64,000 bases of DNA, taken from positions 1-64,000 of the forward strand of contig NZ_BSTL01000004.1 of assembly GCF_030269485.1 (NCBI RefSeq), read 5' to 3'. The notes below the pieces were generated by a model, which was given only the letters and a program-made list of their open reading frames with translations, made no database searches and was not told where the DNA came from. This DNA comes from Actinoplanes sp. NBRC 103695. GTDB lineage: Bacteria; Actinomycetota; Actinomycetes; Mycobacteriales; Micromonosporaceae. Positions within the stretch are counted from its first letter, which is position 1. Every line of letters starts with the position of its first letter. This document shows, piece after piece, positions 11,587-20,832 of the stretch. The position numbers were made by a program, and so were the translations under genes.

Positions 11587-11694
11587 TTAAGATGGTGCAC
11601 GGACTGTGGTCAATGAATCACAGATACTTTTACCGCAGTGCAACAAATCCTCGGGAGTTGTTACAACGTTCGGGTTACCCGGCCGGCCTTCGAG
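11587..11694. promoter_or_regulatory. Intergenic region upstream of the choline/betaine operon with a candidate operator
   Basis: 108 nt of AT-richer sequence. It holds a perfect odd palindrome GTTGT-T-ACAAC at 11657-11667 and AT-rich sequence nearer codA. This is the only sizeable gap before codA, so the operon promoter probably lies here; I could not pick convincing -35/-10 boxes. Confidence 0.4.
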
Positions 11695-13035
11695 TCAGCC
11701 GGCCAGGCGGAACCGTTCGGCGTGGATCTGATTGCGCGGCACGCCCAGCTCGTTCAGTGCTTTGAGGACCGCCACGGTCATCGCCTCGGGACCGCAGATG
11801 TAGATGTCGCGGCCGGTGATGTCGGGGACCAGCGCCTGGAGGTTCGCCGGTGCGAAGGGCGTGTTGCCCTCGCCGGTGCGGCCGGGCAGGACGTGCAGCG
11901 TCGCCTCGCGCATCCGGGCCAGCTGCTCGAGCTCGCTGAACAGCACCGCGTTGCGCATGCTCGGCACCCGGTAGAGCACGGTGACCGGGCCGGACAGGTC
12001 CTCCAGCAGCGCCCGGACCGGGGTGATGCCGATGCCGCCGGCGATCAGCAGGCTGGCCGGCCGGGTGCGCTGCAGTCCGGTCAGCGCGCCGTACGGCCCC
12101 TCGATGAACACCCGGCTGCCCACCGCCAGGTCACGCAACCCGGCGGAGGTCTTCCCGACCGCCTTGGCGGTCAGGCGCAGCGACGTGCCGGTCGGCGCCG
12201 CGGACAGCGACCACGGGTTGACCTGCCACCAGGGGTTGTGCCCGGGGAAGCGCCACAGCATGAACTGACCGGCCCGGGCCGGCAGCTTGTCCAGGTGCTT
12301 GCCGGTGACGTGCACGGAGACCACGTCGTCCGACTCGGGCACCACGGCCGCCACCCGGAACTGGTGCCGGGCGTTGCGCCAGACCGGGATCACCACGCGG
12401 CCGGCCACCAGCGCGGCCAGGGCGAGGGTCCAGAGCAGGAACCAGTACCGCCTGGACCACGACGAGGCGGTGAACGTGGTGACCTCGAACAATTGATGAA
12501 TGAGCGCCAGAACGATGACCAGATAAAGCAGAAAGTGAATAGCGTGCCACGCTTCGTAAGAAAGGCGGCGGCGGGCATAACGCGCGGACGTGACCGCGAC
12601 CAGACCGATGATGAGAAAAGCGATCATGCCGAGCAGCACCGGGAACGAGCCGGCCAGGCTGATCACCTGGACGGGAGGTGAGTTGCCGTCGAGCCGGGCG
12701 AAGCCGAGCACGATGAAGGTCATGTGCGCGAGCAGCGTCCAGAAGATCGTGAAGCCGACCCAGCGGTGCATGGTGGTCAGCCGGTCCATGCCGAGCCGGC
12801 GGTCCAGCCAGGGCAGCCGGGAGATCAGCACGAGCTGGAAGATCATCACCAGCGCCAGGTGCAGGCCGATGAACTTCCCTATCGTGATCAGGGTGTTCTT
12901 CTCCGGCGTATCGGACGTGAAGAATGAATACCAGACGAAGAGCAGGTTGAGGCCGAGCGCGGCGAAGAGCACGAAACGGGCGGCCGTCGCAGGGTGCACG
13001 GCGGATCGGGCGGGTGCTTGACTGGTGGCCGTCAT
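11695..13035 (-). CDS. Ferric-reductase-like transmembrane flavoprotein (FAD/NAD(P)H reductase)
   Basis: 446 residues. N-terminal half has about six membrane helices with paired His residues (TMHRWVGF, LLAHMTF, EAWHAIHF, LALIHQLF) suited to two hemes; C-terminal half is a ferredoxin-reductase module with NPWSLSAAP (FAD), GGIGITPVRALL and YICGPEAM (NAD(P)H). No [2Fe-2S] domain follows. It should pass electrons from cytoplasmic NAD(P)H across the membrane to an unknown acceptor. ATG 13035 follows AGGAGACGACG. It is on the same strand as the betaine operon but 108 nt away; whether it feeds the Rieske oxygenase is unknown and, given its membrane topology, doubtful. Confidence 0.75.
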   Translation of the reverse strand: MTATSQAPARSAVHPATAARFVLFAALGLNLLFVWYSFFTSDTPEKNTLITIGKFIGLHLALVMIFQLVLISRLPWLDRRLGMDRLTTMHRWVGFTIFWTLLAHMTFIVLGFARLDGNSPPVQVISLAGSFPVLLGMIAFLIIGLVAVTSARYARRRLSYEAWHAIHFLLYLVIVLALIHQLFEVTTFTASSWSRRYWFLLWTLALAALVAGRVVIPVWRNARHQFRVAAVVPESDDVVSVHVTGKHLDKLPARAGQFMLWRFPGHNPWWQVNPWSLSAAPTGTSLRLTAKAVGKTSAGLRDLAVGSRVFIEGPYGALTGLQRTRPASLLIAGGIGITPVRALLEDLSGPVTVLYRVPSMRNAVLFSELEQLARMREATLHVLPGRTGEGNTPFAPANLQALVPDITGRDIYICGPEAMTVAVLKALNELGVPRNQIHAERFRLAG

Positions 13036-13313
13036 CGTCGTCTCCTGTGCACGTGGTGGTTGCCATCTAGTACACGTAGATGCCGGACCTCGGTTCATAG
13101 TGACTTGAAACCGACTCCGTGCCGCCTTGACGCGCGACATCGGCCGAACGGCTGATATGGAGGGTTCAAGATTCCTCCCATATTTCTTTCTTAATTGCGG
13201 CTCAAGACGAGCTCAATTCTTTTCCGGCAAATGGCTTTCTGGCCTGCGTACTCCTAGCCTCCTTGCGTCAGCCCAGATTTTCTCTGGGAATCTGTGAACC
13301 AGAGGTTGCACTT

Positions 13314-14738
13314 ATGCGTAGGTCCGCCACTCGCCGCGCCGCACCGCCCGATCCCTCCGCCCGCCGTCGCCGCCGCCTGATCGGCGCGGCCGGTGCGCTC
13401 GTCGTCTTCGGCGGCATCATCGGGGTCTCCCAGCTGTCCTTCGCCGACGACGAGGCGCCGAAGACCAAGGCGATCCAGATCAACGGCCTGGACGTCCTGG
13501 CGAACACGTGTGACGACAGCACGCTGGAGCCGCACGACGGCTTCCAGAAGGGCGACCGGTGCGTCTCCACCGAGTTCGGTGAGGTGCCGGTGGCGGCGAA
13601 CTCCGCGACGCTGCTGATCACGGGCGCGCCGAAGACCGTGAAGGTCGGCGAGCCGTTCACCCTCAAGGTGAGCACGCGCAACCTGATCCGCGATCGCTTC
13701 CTCGCGGCCGGCCAGGGCGGCTACTACGTGGAGAGCTCGGTCCTGCAGGGCGGCATCGCCCGCGGTCACTTCCACACCGCCTGCCGGGTGCTGGACCGTG
13801 ACGACCAGGCCCCGGACGGCGCTCCGGCGCCCGCCTTCTTCGTGGCGACCGAGGACCGCAAGGGCGGCAAGACGCCGGACGTGGTCAACATCAACGTCCC
13901 CGGCCTGCCCGCCGCCGGCGAGTTCCAGTGCTCCTCGTGGGCCGGCGACGGCTCGCACCGCATCCCGATGATGGAGAACGCCAAGCAGACCCCGGCGTTC
14001 GACTCGGTCCGGGTCAAGGTCGAGGGCGCCGACGAACCGCCCGCCGAGGAGGAGCCCCCGGCCGACGGTGGCGACAACGGCGGTGGCAACGGTGACAACG
14101 GCGGTGGCGACCAGGGCGGCGACAACGGCGACAACGGCGACAACGGCGGTGACCAAGGTGGCGACAACGGCGACCAGGGTGGCGACAACGGCAACAACGG
14201 CGGCGACCAGGGTGGCGACGGTGACCAGGGCGGCGACGAGGACCAGGGCGGCGGCCAGGTCCCGCCGGTCGCTCCGGGTCAGCCGCAGACCGACTCCGGC
14301 ACGGTGACCAAGCCGCCGACGAAGCCGGCCGACAAGCCGTCCAAGCCGGCCAAGCCCGCCGCCAAGCCGGACTCGAACAAGGGCACCGAAGCCGAAGCCG
14401 ACCCCGACCCGGAGGCGGCGCAGAACCTCAGCGGCTCCAAGACCGTCAAGCCGGCCACCGGCTCGAAGGCCGAGGCGGCCAAGGGTGACAAGGCCAAGGA
14501 CAACAAGGCCGAGGCGGCCAAGGACGACAAGAAGGACGCGGTGCTCGACGAGGCCGGCCAGCCCGATCCCGACCCGAAGCCGGTGGCGGCCGCGGACACC
14601 AAGGACGGCAGCAAGCTGGCGCTGACCGGCACCAACACGCTCGCCATCGCGGGCGGCGGCCTCGCCCTGATCCTGATCGGCTTCGTGATCTTCAGCTTCG
14701 CCCGGCGGCGGCGCCCGCAGCGGCACTACTACAACTGA
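13314..14738 (+). CDS. Secreted, sortase-anchored (LAxTG) surface protein with a Gly/Asp-rich spacer
   Basis: 474 residues. Arg-rich N terminus and hydrophobic signal segment (LIGAAGALVVFGGIIGVSQLSFA), a globular domain to ~residue 235 with Cys residues, a low-complexity spacer of GGDNGD/GGDQ repeats (~245-305), a Pro/Lys/Ala-rich stalk, then LALTG (435-439), a hydrophobic helix and RRRR tail. LAxTG is the recognition motif of actinobacterial class E sortases, so the protein is probably linked to peptidoglycan. The globular domain is not recognised. ATG 13314 is preceded by AGAGG; the upstream extension to 13263 is unlikely. No sortase gene is in the window. The preceding 278 nt hold a bulged inverted repeat (13154-13183). 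Confidence 0.75.
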   Translation: MRRSATRRAAPPDPSARRRRRLIGAAGALVVFGGIIGVSQLSFADDEAPKTKAIQINGLDVLANTCDDSTLEPHDGFQKGDRCVSTEFGEVPVAANSATLLITGAPKTVKVGEPFTLKVSTRNLIRDRFLAAGQGGYYVESSVLQGGIARGHFHTACRVLDRDDQAPDGAPAPAFFVATEDRKGGKTPDVVNINVPGLPAAGEFQCSSWAGDGSHRIPMMENAKQTPAFDSVRVKVEGADEPPAEEEPPADGGDNGGGNGDNGGGDQGGDNGDNGDNGGDQGGDNGDQGGDNGNNGGDQGGDGDQGGDEDQGGGQVPPVAPGQPQTDSGTVTKPPTKPADKPSKPAKPAAKPDSNKGTEAEADPDPEAAQNLSGSKTVKPATGSKAEAAKGDKAKDNKAEAAKDDKKDAVLDEAGQPDPDPKPVAAADTKDGSKLALTGTNTLAIAGGGLALILIGFVIFSFARRRRPQRHYYN

Positions 14739-14754
14739 TCGATCCGCTCCTCCG

Positions 14755-14784
14755 GCGGCCGGTGTCCTTCGGGGCGCCGGCCGC
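14755..14784 (+). terminator. Rho-independent-like terminator with UUCG loop after the surface protein gene
   Basis: A 13-bp GC-rich stem (GCGGCCGGTGTCC against GGGCGCCGGCCGC, with two G-U pairs) closed by TTCG, followed by CTTTGCT. The stem runs straight into the first copy of the GCTTTGCTCTG repeat array. Confidence 0.75.
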
Positions 14785-14988
14785 TTTGCTCTGCTTACAC
14801 CCACCCACCAGGCGCTTTGCTCTGCTTACCCATACGCACCGCGGCGCTTTGCTCTGAGCACATATGCGCATCGCCCGATGGTTTGCTCTGAGCACATATG
14901 CGCATCACCCGGCGGTTTGCTCTGAGCGCGCGGAGGTCTCACCCCGTCGCGACGGGCCCATGCCGTTGCCGCTCTGAGCACATAGCGG
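14782..14988. repeat. Intergenic array of six short repeats with core GCTTTGCTCTG
   Basis: Copies in the same orientation: 14782-14800 and 14812-14832 (tail CTTAC, type A), 14841-14873 and 14880-14909 (tail AGCACATATGCGCAT, type B), 14914-14926 (truncated, GGTTTGCTCTGAGCG) and 14970-14988 (degenerate, GCTCTGAGCACATAGCG). Spacing is irregular, so this is not a simple tandem repeat and not CRISPR. The array fills most of the gap between the surface-protein terminator and the YbaK gene. Confidence 0.8.
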
Positions 14989-15003
14989 CAGCGCTCATCG
15001 CGT

Positions 15004-15009
15004 TACTGT
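15004..15009 (+). promoter_or_regulatory. -10 element of a leaderless promoter for the YbaK-type gene
   Basis: TACTGT ends 7 nt before ATG 15017 and no ribosome site is visible, so transcription probably begins at the start codon. Confidence 0.45.
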
Positions 15010-15016
15010 GATCGAC

Positions 15017-15484
15017 ATGTCCGCTGCGCTGGAAGCCGTCGAGCAGGCCGGGGTCGAGCACGAAGTGGTGCGGCACGGGCCGGCCGGCAGCCTGGAGGAG
15101 GCGGCCCGCAACCAGGGTGTCGAGGTCCGCGACGTGGTGAAGACCCTGGTGGTGCGGCGGGCCGACGACGACTTCCTGTTCGTGCTGGTGCCCGGCGGGC
15201 GGTCGATCTCGTGGCCCAAGCTGCGCGCCCTGCTCGGGGTGAAGCGGCTGTCCCTTCCGGACGCCGAGACCGCCAAGGCCGCCACGGGTTACGAGCGCGG
15301 CACGATCACCCCGTTCGGGGCGACGACGGCGTGGCCGGTGATCGCCGACGAGACCACCCGCGGGCGGACGATCAGCCTCGGCGCCGGTGAGCGCGGTGTC
15401 GGGCTGAGGGTCGCCGCGGACGACGTCGTGGCGGCGCTGGGCGGAGATTTCGCCGATGTGTCCGAGGCCGAAAAAGATCGGTGA
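15017..15484 (+). CDS. YbaK/ProX-family aminoacyl-tRNA deacylase
   Basis: 155 residues, the usual size for stand-alone YbaK/EbsC proteins. Family features: VVKTLVVRRADDDFLFVLVPGGRSI with the conserved Lys, a central LLGVKRLSLPD segment, and GTITPFGATTAWPVIADET. Such enzymes hydrolyse mischarged tRNAs, often Cys- or Ala-tRNA(Pro), in trans to prolyl-tRNA synthetase. The exact substrate cannot be read from sequence. Start ATG 15017 is chosen because TACTGT lies exactly 7 nt upstream; GTG 15008 in the same frame is the alternative. It is monocistronic, with a repeat array before it and a regulatory region after it. Confidence 0.8.
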   Translation: MSAALEAVEQAGVEHEVVRHGPAGSLEEAARNQGVEVRDVVKTLVVRRADDDFLFVLVPGGRSISWPKLRALLGVKRLSLPDAETAKAATGYERGTITPFGATTAWPVIADETTRGRTISLGAGERGVGLRVAADDVVAALGGDFADVSEAEKDR

Positions 15485-15727
15485 CGGGAGCGCTCCCGCA
15501 GATGGCTCAACAACGGCCATCTGGGAAACGGGGGTCACCCCGCGGCGGGATCCCCGCTGTTCATGGTCCCGGTCAGGGGGAACGTCGCCGTCGCGCGATC
15601 ATCTGCGTGACTGTGATGTCGTCCTCTGTCCGGATGCGTTGACGTGCAAGTTGCACACTCATAGTGTCGAGCAGGTGACAGCTGGTTTATGCAACGGATC
15701 CGGGCCGGGCGGCCCTGAGGAGTCTCG
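15485..15727 (+). promoter_or_regulatory. Regulatory region of the GAPDH-like gene: promoter with a palindrome in its spacer
   Basis: TTGACG (15639-15644) and TAGTGT (15662-15667) are 17 nt apart. The spacer starts with the perfect palindrome GTGCAA-G-TTGCAC (15644-15656), well placed for a repressor. Upstream, CGGGAGCGCTCCCG (about 15485-15498) is a perfect 14-bp palindrome. The leader from about 15674 to the GTG at 15728 carries GAGGAG as ribosome site. Confidence 0.6.
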
Positions 15728-16795
15728 GTGAGTGTTGCGATCGGCATCAATGGCTTCGGGCGTATCGGACGATGCCTCACCCGCATCGTCTCCGCACATC
15801 CCGATCCGGGGGTGACGATCGCGGCGATCAACGATGTGGCCGCGGCTGATCGTCTTGCCTACGGTCTGCGCCGGGACAGCATTCGTGGAAATTTCCCGGG
15901 CACGGTGACCGCGCGTGGTCAGCAACTGGTGGTGAACGACCGGTCGATCCGGGTGTTCAACGACGCGCAGCCGGAGCGTATCCGGTGGGCGGAGGCCGGG
16001 GTCGACGTGGTGATCGAGGCGACCGGCCGGTTCCGCTCCGGCGACGCGGCCCGCCGGCACATCACCCACGGCGGCGCCCGCAAGGTGGTGATCAGCGCCT
16101 CGGCCGACGCCCCGGACGCGTTCCTGGTGGTCGGTGCCAACCAGCGCACCTACGATCCGGACCGCCACGACGTGGTCTCGCCGGCGTCCTGCGGGGTGAA
16201 CGCGCTGACCATCATGGCCAAGGTGCTGCTCGACCGGTTCGGGCTGCACTCGGTGAGCACGTCGGTGATGCTCGCGCTGCAGGGCTGGCAGAAGGTGCAC
16301 GACGGCCTGGTCGGCACGTCCCGCAACGACCCGCGGCTGGGCCGGGCGTCCGGCGACAGCATCGTCCCGCACAACTACGTGGTCGGTGACCTGGTGCGGG
16401 AGATCCTGCCGGGCATCGGCGACATGATGTTCAGCTACTACTGCGTGCCGACACCGGTGGGTTCGCTCGCCGAACTGGCCGGCCGGACCGCCGAGCCGGT
16501 GTCGGTCGAGGAGGTCAACCGCGCGATGGCGGAGGCCGCGGCCGGTCCGCTGCGCGGGATTCTCGGGTACGACCCGGACCCGACCGTCTCGGTCGACGTG
16601 AAGAACAATCCGGCGTCCTGCCTGCTCGACCCGTCCGGCACCCAGGTCACGCCGGACGGCGCGGTGCGGGTGCGCGGCTGGTTCGACAACGAGTGGGGCT
16701 TCTCGCACCGGCTGCTCGACCTGGCCCGGCTCGTCGGCGACCGCCGATCGGAGACGACACTCACGTCCGGCTCTCACCGCTGGAGCATCGTCTAG
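15728..16795 (+). CDS. GAPDH-like dehydrogenase with altered active site
   Basis: 355 residues. NAD-binding GINGFGRIGR and C-terminal DNEWGFSHRLLDLA are typical of glyceraldehyde-3-phosphate dehydrogenase, and the nucleophile Cys155 is kept (SPASCGVNAL). But the usual SCTTN is SCGVN, the catalytic His (normally TVHxYT) is replaced around Met181 (SVMLALQGWQ), the TTTGAA phosphate loop is absent, and the Arg of (M)RVPTP is Cys239 (YYCVPTP). Seen directly: loss of His and of phosphate ligands. Inferred: this is not the housekeeping phosphorylating enzyme and may use another aldehyde or be non-catalytic. GTG 15728 follows GAGGAG. Single-gene unit behind a palindromic promoter. Confidence 0.75.
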   Translation: MSVAIGINGFGRIGRCLTRIVSAHPDPGVTIAAINDVAAADRLAYGLRRDSIRGNFPGTVTARGQQLVVNDRSIRVFNDAQPERIRWAEAGVDVVIEATGRFRSGDAARRHITHGGARKVVISASADAPDAFLVVGANQRTYDPDRHDVVSPASCGVNALTIMAKVLLDRFGLHSVSTSVMLALQGWQKVHDGLVGTSRNDPRLGRASGDSIVPHNYVVGDLVREILPGIGDMMFSYYCVPTPVGSLAELAGRTAEPVSVEEVNRAMAEAAAGPLRGILGYDPDPTVSVDVKNNPASCLLDPSGTQVTPDGAVRVRGWFDNEWGFSHRLLDLARLVGDRRSETTLTSGSHRWSIV

Positions 16796-16853
16796 GCCTT
16801 ATTTCACATCACATGCGAGGCGCCTTGACCGGCCGCGAATTCGGAATGGGGCC

Positions 16854-16859
16854 TAGCAT
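16854..16859 (+). promoter_or_regulatory. -10 element of a leaderless promoter for the PLP dehydratase
   Basis: TAGCAT ends 7 nt before ATG 16867. No Shine-Dalgarno sequence is seen. Confidence 0.5.
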
Positions 16860-16866
16860 TCCTCTG

Positions 16867-17775
16867 ATGATCAGTGTTGAGGACGTTCGCGCGGCCGAGG
16901 AGCGGATCAAGGGGCGGGTGCGGCGCACTCCGCTGCTGGAGGCGGGGCCTTCAACCTTCTTCAAGCTCGAGTACGCGCAGCACGCCGGCTCGTTCAAGAC
17001 GCGTGGCATGTTCAACCAGATCCTCGCCGCCGGCCCGATCCCGCCGGCCGGCGTCGTCGTCGCCTCCGGGGGTAACGCGGGGCTGGCCGCCGCCTACGCC
17101 GCCGGTCGGCTGGGTGTGCCCGCCGAGGTCTTCGTGCCGGAGACCGCGCCGCCGGTGAAGGTGGCGAAGCTCGGCAAGCTGGGCGCCCGGGTGACCCAGG
17201 TCGGCGCCGAGTACGCCGAGGCGGCCGCGGCTTCCGCGGTGCACGCCGAGCAGACCGGGGCGCTGTTCCTCCACGCGTACGACGACCCGGGCATGGTGGC
17301 CGGCAACGGCACGCTCGGGCTGGAACTGCTCGACGACCTCGGGTTCGACACCGTGCTCGTGGCGGTCGGCGGTGGCGGGCTCGCCGCCGGGGTCGCCGCG
17401 GCGCTGGCCGACCGGCCGGTGAACGTGGTTGGCGTCGAACCGGAGAACTGCCCGACCCTGAGGGGCGCCCTCGACGCCGGCGCTCCGGTGGACGTGCCGG
17501 TCGGCGGGGTGGCGGCGGACTCGCTGGGCGCGCGGCGGATCGGGCTCCTCCCGTACCAGATCATGGTCTTGACCGGAATGGCGTCGCTGCTGGTGGACGA
17601 CCCGGCGATCGTGGAGGCCCGGCGGCGGCTGTGGGACGACTACCGGATCGTGGTGGAGCACGGCACGGCCGCCGCCTACGCCGCGCTGACCAGCGGCGCC
17701 TACCGGCCGGCCGACGGCGAACGCGTGGTCGTGCTGCTCTGCGGCGCCAACACGAACCCGGGCGATCTCGCGTAG
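16867..17775 (+). CDS. Serine/threonine dehydratase-family PLP enzyme
   Basis: 302 residues, a minimal fold-type II PLP enzyme. SFKTRG holds the Schiff-base Lys44; SGGNAGLAAAYA is the substrate/cofactor loop; GGGGLAAGVAAAL binds the PLP phosphate; VVLLCGANT closes the fold. There is no regulatory ACT domain as in biosynthetic IlvA. It probably deaminates L-serine or L-threonine to the 2-oxo acid. ATG 16867 is preferred because TAGCAT lies 7 nt upstream; the frame stays open further 5' only by overlapping the preceding gene. Confidence 0.8.
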   Translation: MISVEDVRAAEERIKGRVRRTPLLEAGPSTFFKLEYAQHAGSFKTRGMFNQILAAGPIPPAGVVVASGGNAGLAAAYAAGRLGVPAEVFVPETAPPVKVAKLGKLGARVTQVGAEYAEAAAASAVHAEQTGALFLHAYDDPGMVAGNGTLGLELLDDLGFDTVLVAVGGGGLAAGVAAALADRPVNVVGVEPENCPTLRGALDAGAPVDVPVGGVAADSLGARRIGLLPYQIMVLTGMASLLVDDPAIVEARRRLWDDYRIVVEHGTAAAYAALTSGAYRPADGERVVVLLCGANTNPGDLA

Positions 17776-17824
17776 CGACAGGACACCCCTAAGGCGCGGC
17801 CGGGTTGCGCCGAAGAAGCAGGAC

Positions 17825-18418
17825 GTGGGAATCGAGGGAGTGACCGGGCGGATCTCGGACATCCAGAGCCGCATCATCGCGCTGCAGACCCAGCAGACCG
17901 GCGCGGCCAGGAAAACCACGTCGACCACGAACGCCACACCGGGCTCGGAGTTCGCGTCCTACCTGAACGACGCGGTGGCGACCCAGAACACCACGGCGGT
18001 CAAGAAGGACTACAAGCTCAACAGCAAGGGCATCCCCGAAGAGCTGGCCAAGTACGGCAACGGCAAGATCCCGTCGAACGAGCTCGTCCAGGTCGGCAAC
18101 ACCGGCCACAAGCTGTGGGCGCCCGCCGCCGAGTCGCTGAACACGATGATCGCCGCCGCCAAGAAGGACGGCGTGACCATCGGGATCACCGACTCGTACC
18201 GCTCGTACGACGAGCAGGTCGACGTGGCCCGGCGCAAGGGGCTCTACTCGCAGGGCGGGCTGGCCGCCAAGCCCGGGACCAGCGAGCACGGCTGGGGGAT
18301 GGCGACCGACCTCGACCTGAACGCCAAGGCGCTGTCCTGGATGCGCAAGCACGGCAGCGAGTACGGCTTCGACGAGAACACGCCCCGCGAGTCGTGGCAC
18401 TGGGCCTACAAGCCCTAA
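17825..18418 (+). CDS. VanY/M15B-type D-Ala-D-Ala carboxypeptidase domain protein without signal peptide
   Basis: 197 residues. The C-terminal half has the M15B zinc site: SEHGWGMATDLDL (His155, Asp162) and SWHWAY (His192), with SYRSYDEQ substrate motif. The N terminus (GVTGRISDIQSRIIALQTQ) is a short coiled coil resembling wall hydrolases encoded in actinobacterial flagellar or spore loci; this resemblance is from memory. No signal peptide or membrane helix is visible, so export would need a non-classical route or a partner. GTG 17825 follows GCAGGAC. Its TAA (18416-18418) is the first triplet of a perfect inverted repeat. Confidence 0.75.
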   Translation: MGIEGVTGRISDIQSRIIALQTQQTGAARKTTSTTNATPGSEFASYLNDAVATQNTTAVKKDYKLNSKGIPEELAKYGNGKIPSNELVQVGNTGHKLWAPAAESLNTMIAAAKKDGVTIGITDSYRSYDEQVDVARRKGLYSQGGLAAKPGTSEHGWGMATDLDLNAKALSWMRKHGSEYGFDENTPRESWHWAYKP

Positions 18419-18469
18419 GTCCTGTCTCGTGGACCCCGCCTCGCACTTGCGTGATCCACGAGACAGGAC

Positions 18470-18472
<3 letters not shown>
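18416..18472. repeat. Perfect 18-bp inverted repeat that forms both stop codons of convergent genes
   Basis: Left arm TAAGTCCTGTCTCGTGGA (18416-18433), right arm its exact complement (18455-18472), loop 21 nt. The first triplet is the TAA of the peptidase gene and the last triplet is the TAA of the methyltransferase gene on the other strand. It can act as a bidirectional terminator. Outer arm resembles that of the repeats at 34875-34934 and 24834-24895. Confidence 0.85.
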
Positions 18473-20383
<1,911 letters not shown>

Positions 20384-20400
20384 TCGCTCCTGACCTGCAC

Positions 20401-20438
20401 AGAACCCGTCCGGACCTCACGTCCGGGCGGGTTTTGTC
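20401..20438 (+). terminator. Rho-independent terminator after asd
   Basis: Stem AACCCGTCCGGAC / GTCCGGGCGGGTT (20403-20415, 20421-20433) with CTCAC loop and following TTTGT. Confidence 0.85.
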
Positions 20439-20536
20439 GTCAGTTCGGGGGGTCTTCAAGTCAATCCAATGTGGAAATTCTGGACTTTTTGCCCGAATCG
20501 GTAGCGCATGGTCGATTTGAGGTGCACAGTGATTTC

Positions 20537-20743
20537 ATGAACGACAGTGGGCTTGGCGGGGGTGGCTACTTCTGGTGCCTCCGGCACAAGCGGGTCGAGT
20601 CCGGGGATGACGTGTGCCCCAACAAGTACAGGCTCGGTCCGTTCGCCTCCGCAGACGACGCCACGCGGGCACTCGACACGGTCGAGAAACGCAATGCGGC
20701 GTGGGAAGCCGAGGACGCTCGCTGGACAGGGGAGGAAAGCTAA
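20537..20743 (+). CDS. Small conserved actinobacterial protein (YFWCLRHKRVE type), function unknown
   Basis: 68 residues from ATG 20537. The pattern GGYFWCLRHKRVES-DD-CPNKYRLGPFASADDATRAL, split here at hyphens, is one I recall from short actinobacterial proteins with a Tyr/Trp-Phe-Cys-Leu start and a GPF/GPY...ATRAL end. It suggests a small SPOR-like or single-domain fold, without a known activity. GTG 20471 in the same frame is less likely because the extra 66 nt are AT-richer and look like promoter. No membrane segment. It precedes the Lys/Ala-rich protein by 89 nt. Confidence 0.65.
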   Translation: MNDSGLGGGGYFWCLRHKRVESGDDVCPNKYRLGPFASADDATRALDTVEKRNAAWEAEDARWTGEES

Positions 20744-20832
20744 GCCGGCGCCGACCTCCTGTGTCCAAGCCGGAATCTCGCAGTCTCCACGCGGAGACAA
20801 GCCCGCAGTCATTCGCTAGGAGGAACGTCCCC

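Noticed and set aside
11695..13035. GbcB-type reductase partner of the Rieske oxygenase
   Set aside because: It has a six-helix heme membrane domain and no [2Fe-2S] domain, unlike GbcB.
14782..14988. Possible CRISPR or attachment-site array
   Set aside because: Irregular spacing, two subtypes and truncated copies; same repeat occurs inside genes far away.
15728..16795. Housekeeping glycolytic gap
   Set aside because: Catalytic His and phosphate ligands are missing and no pgk/tpi genes follow.
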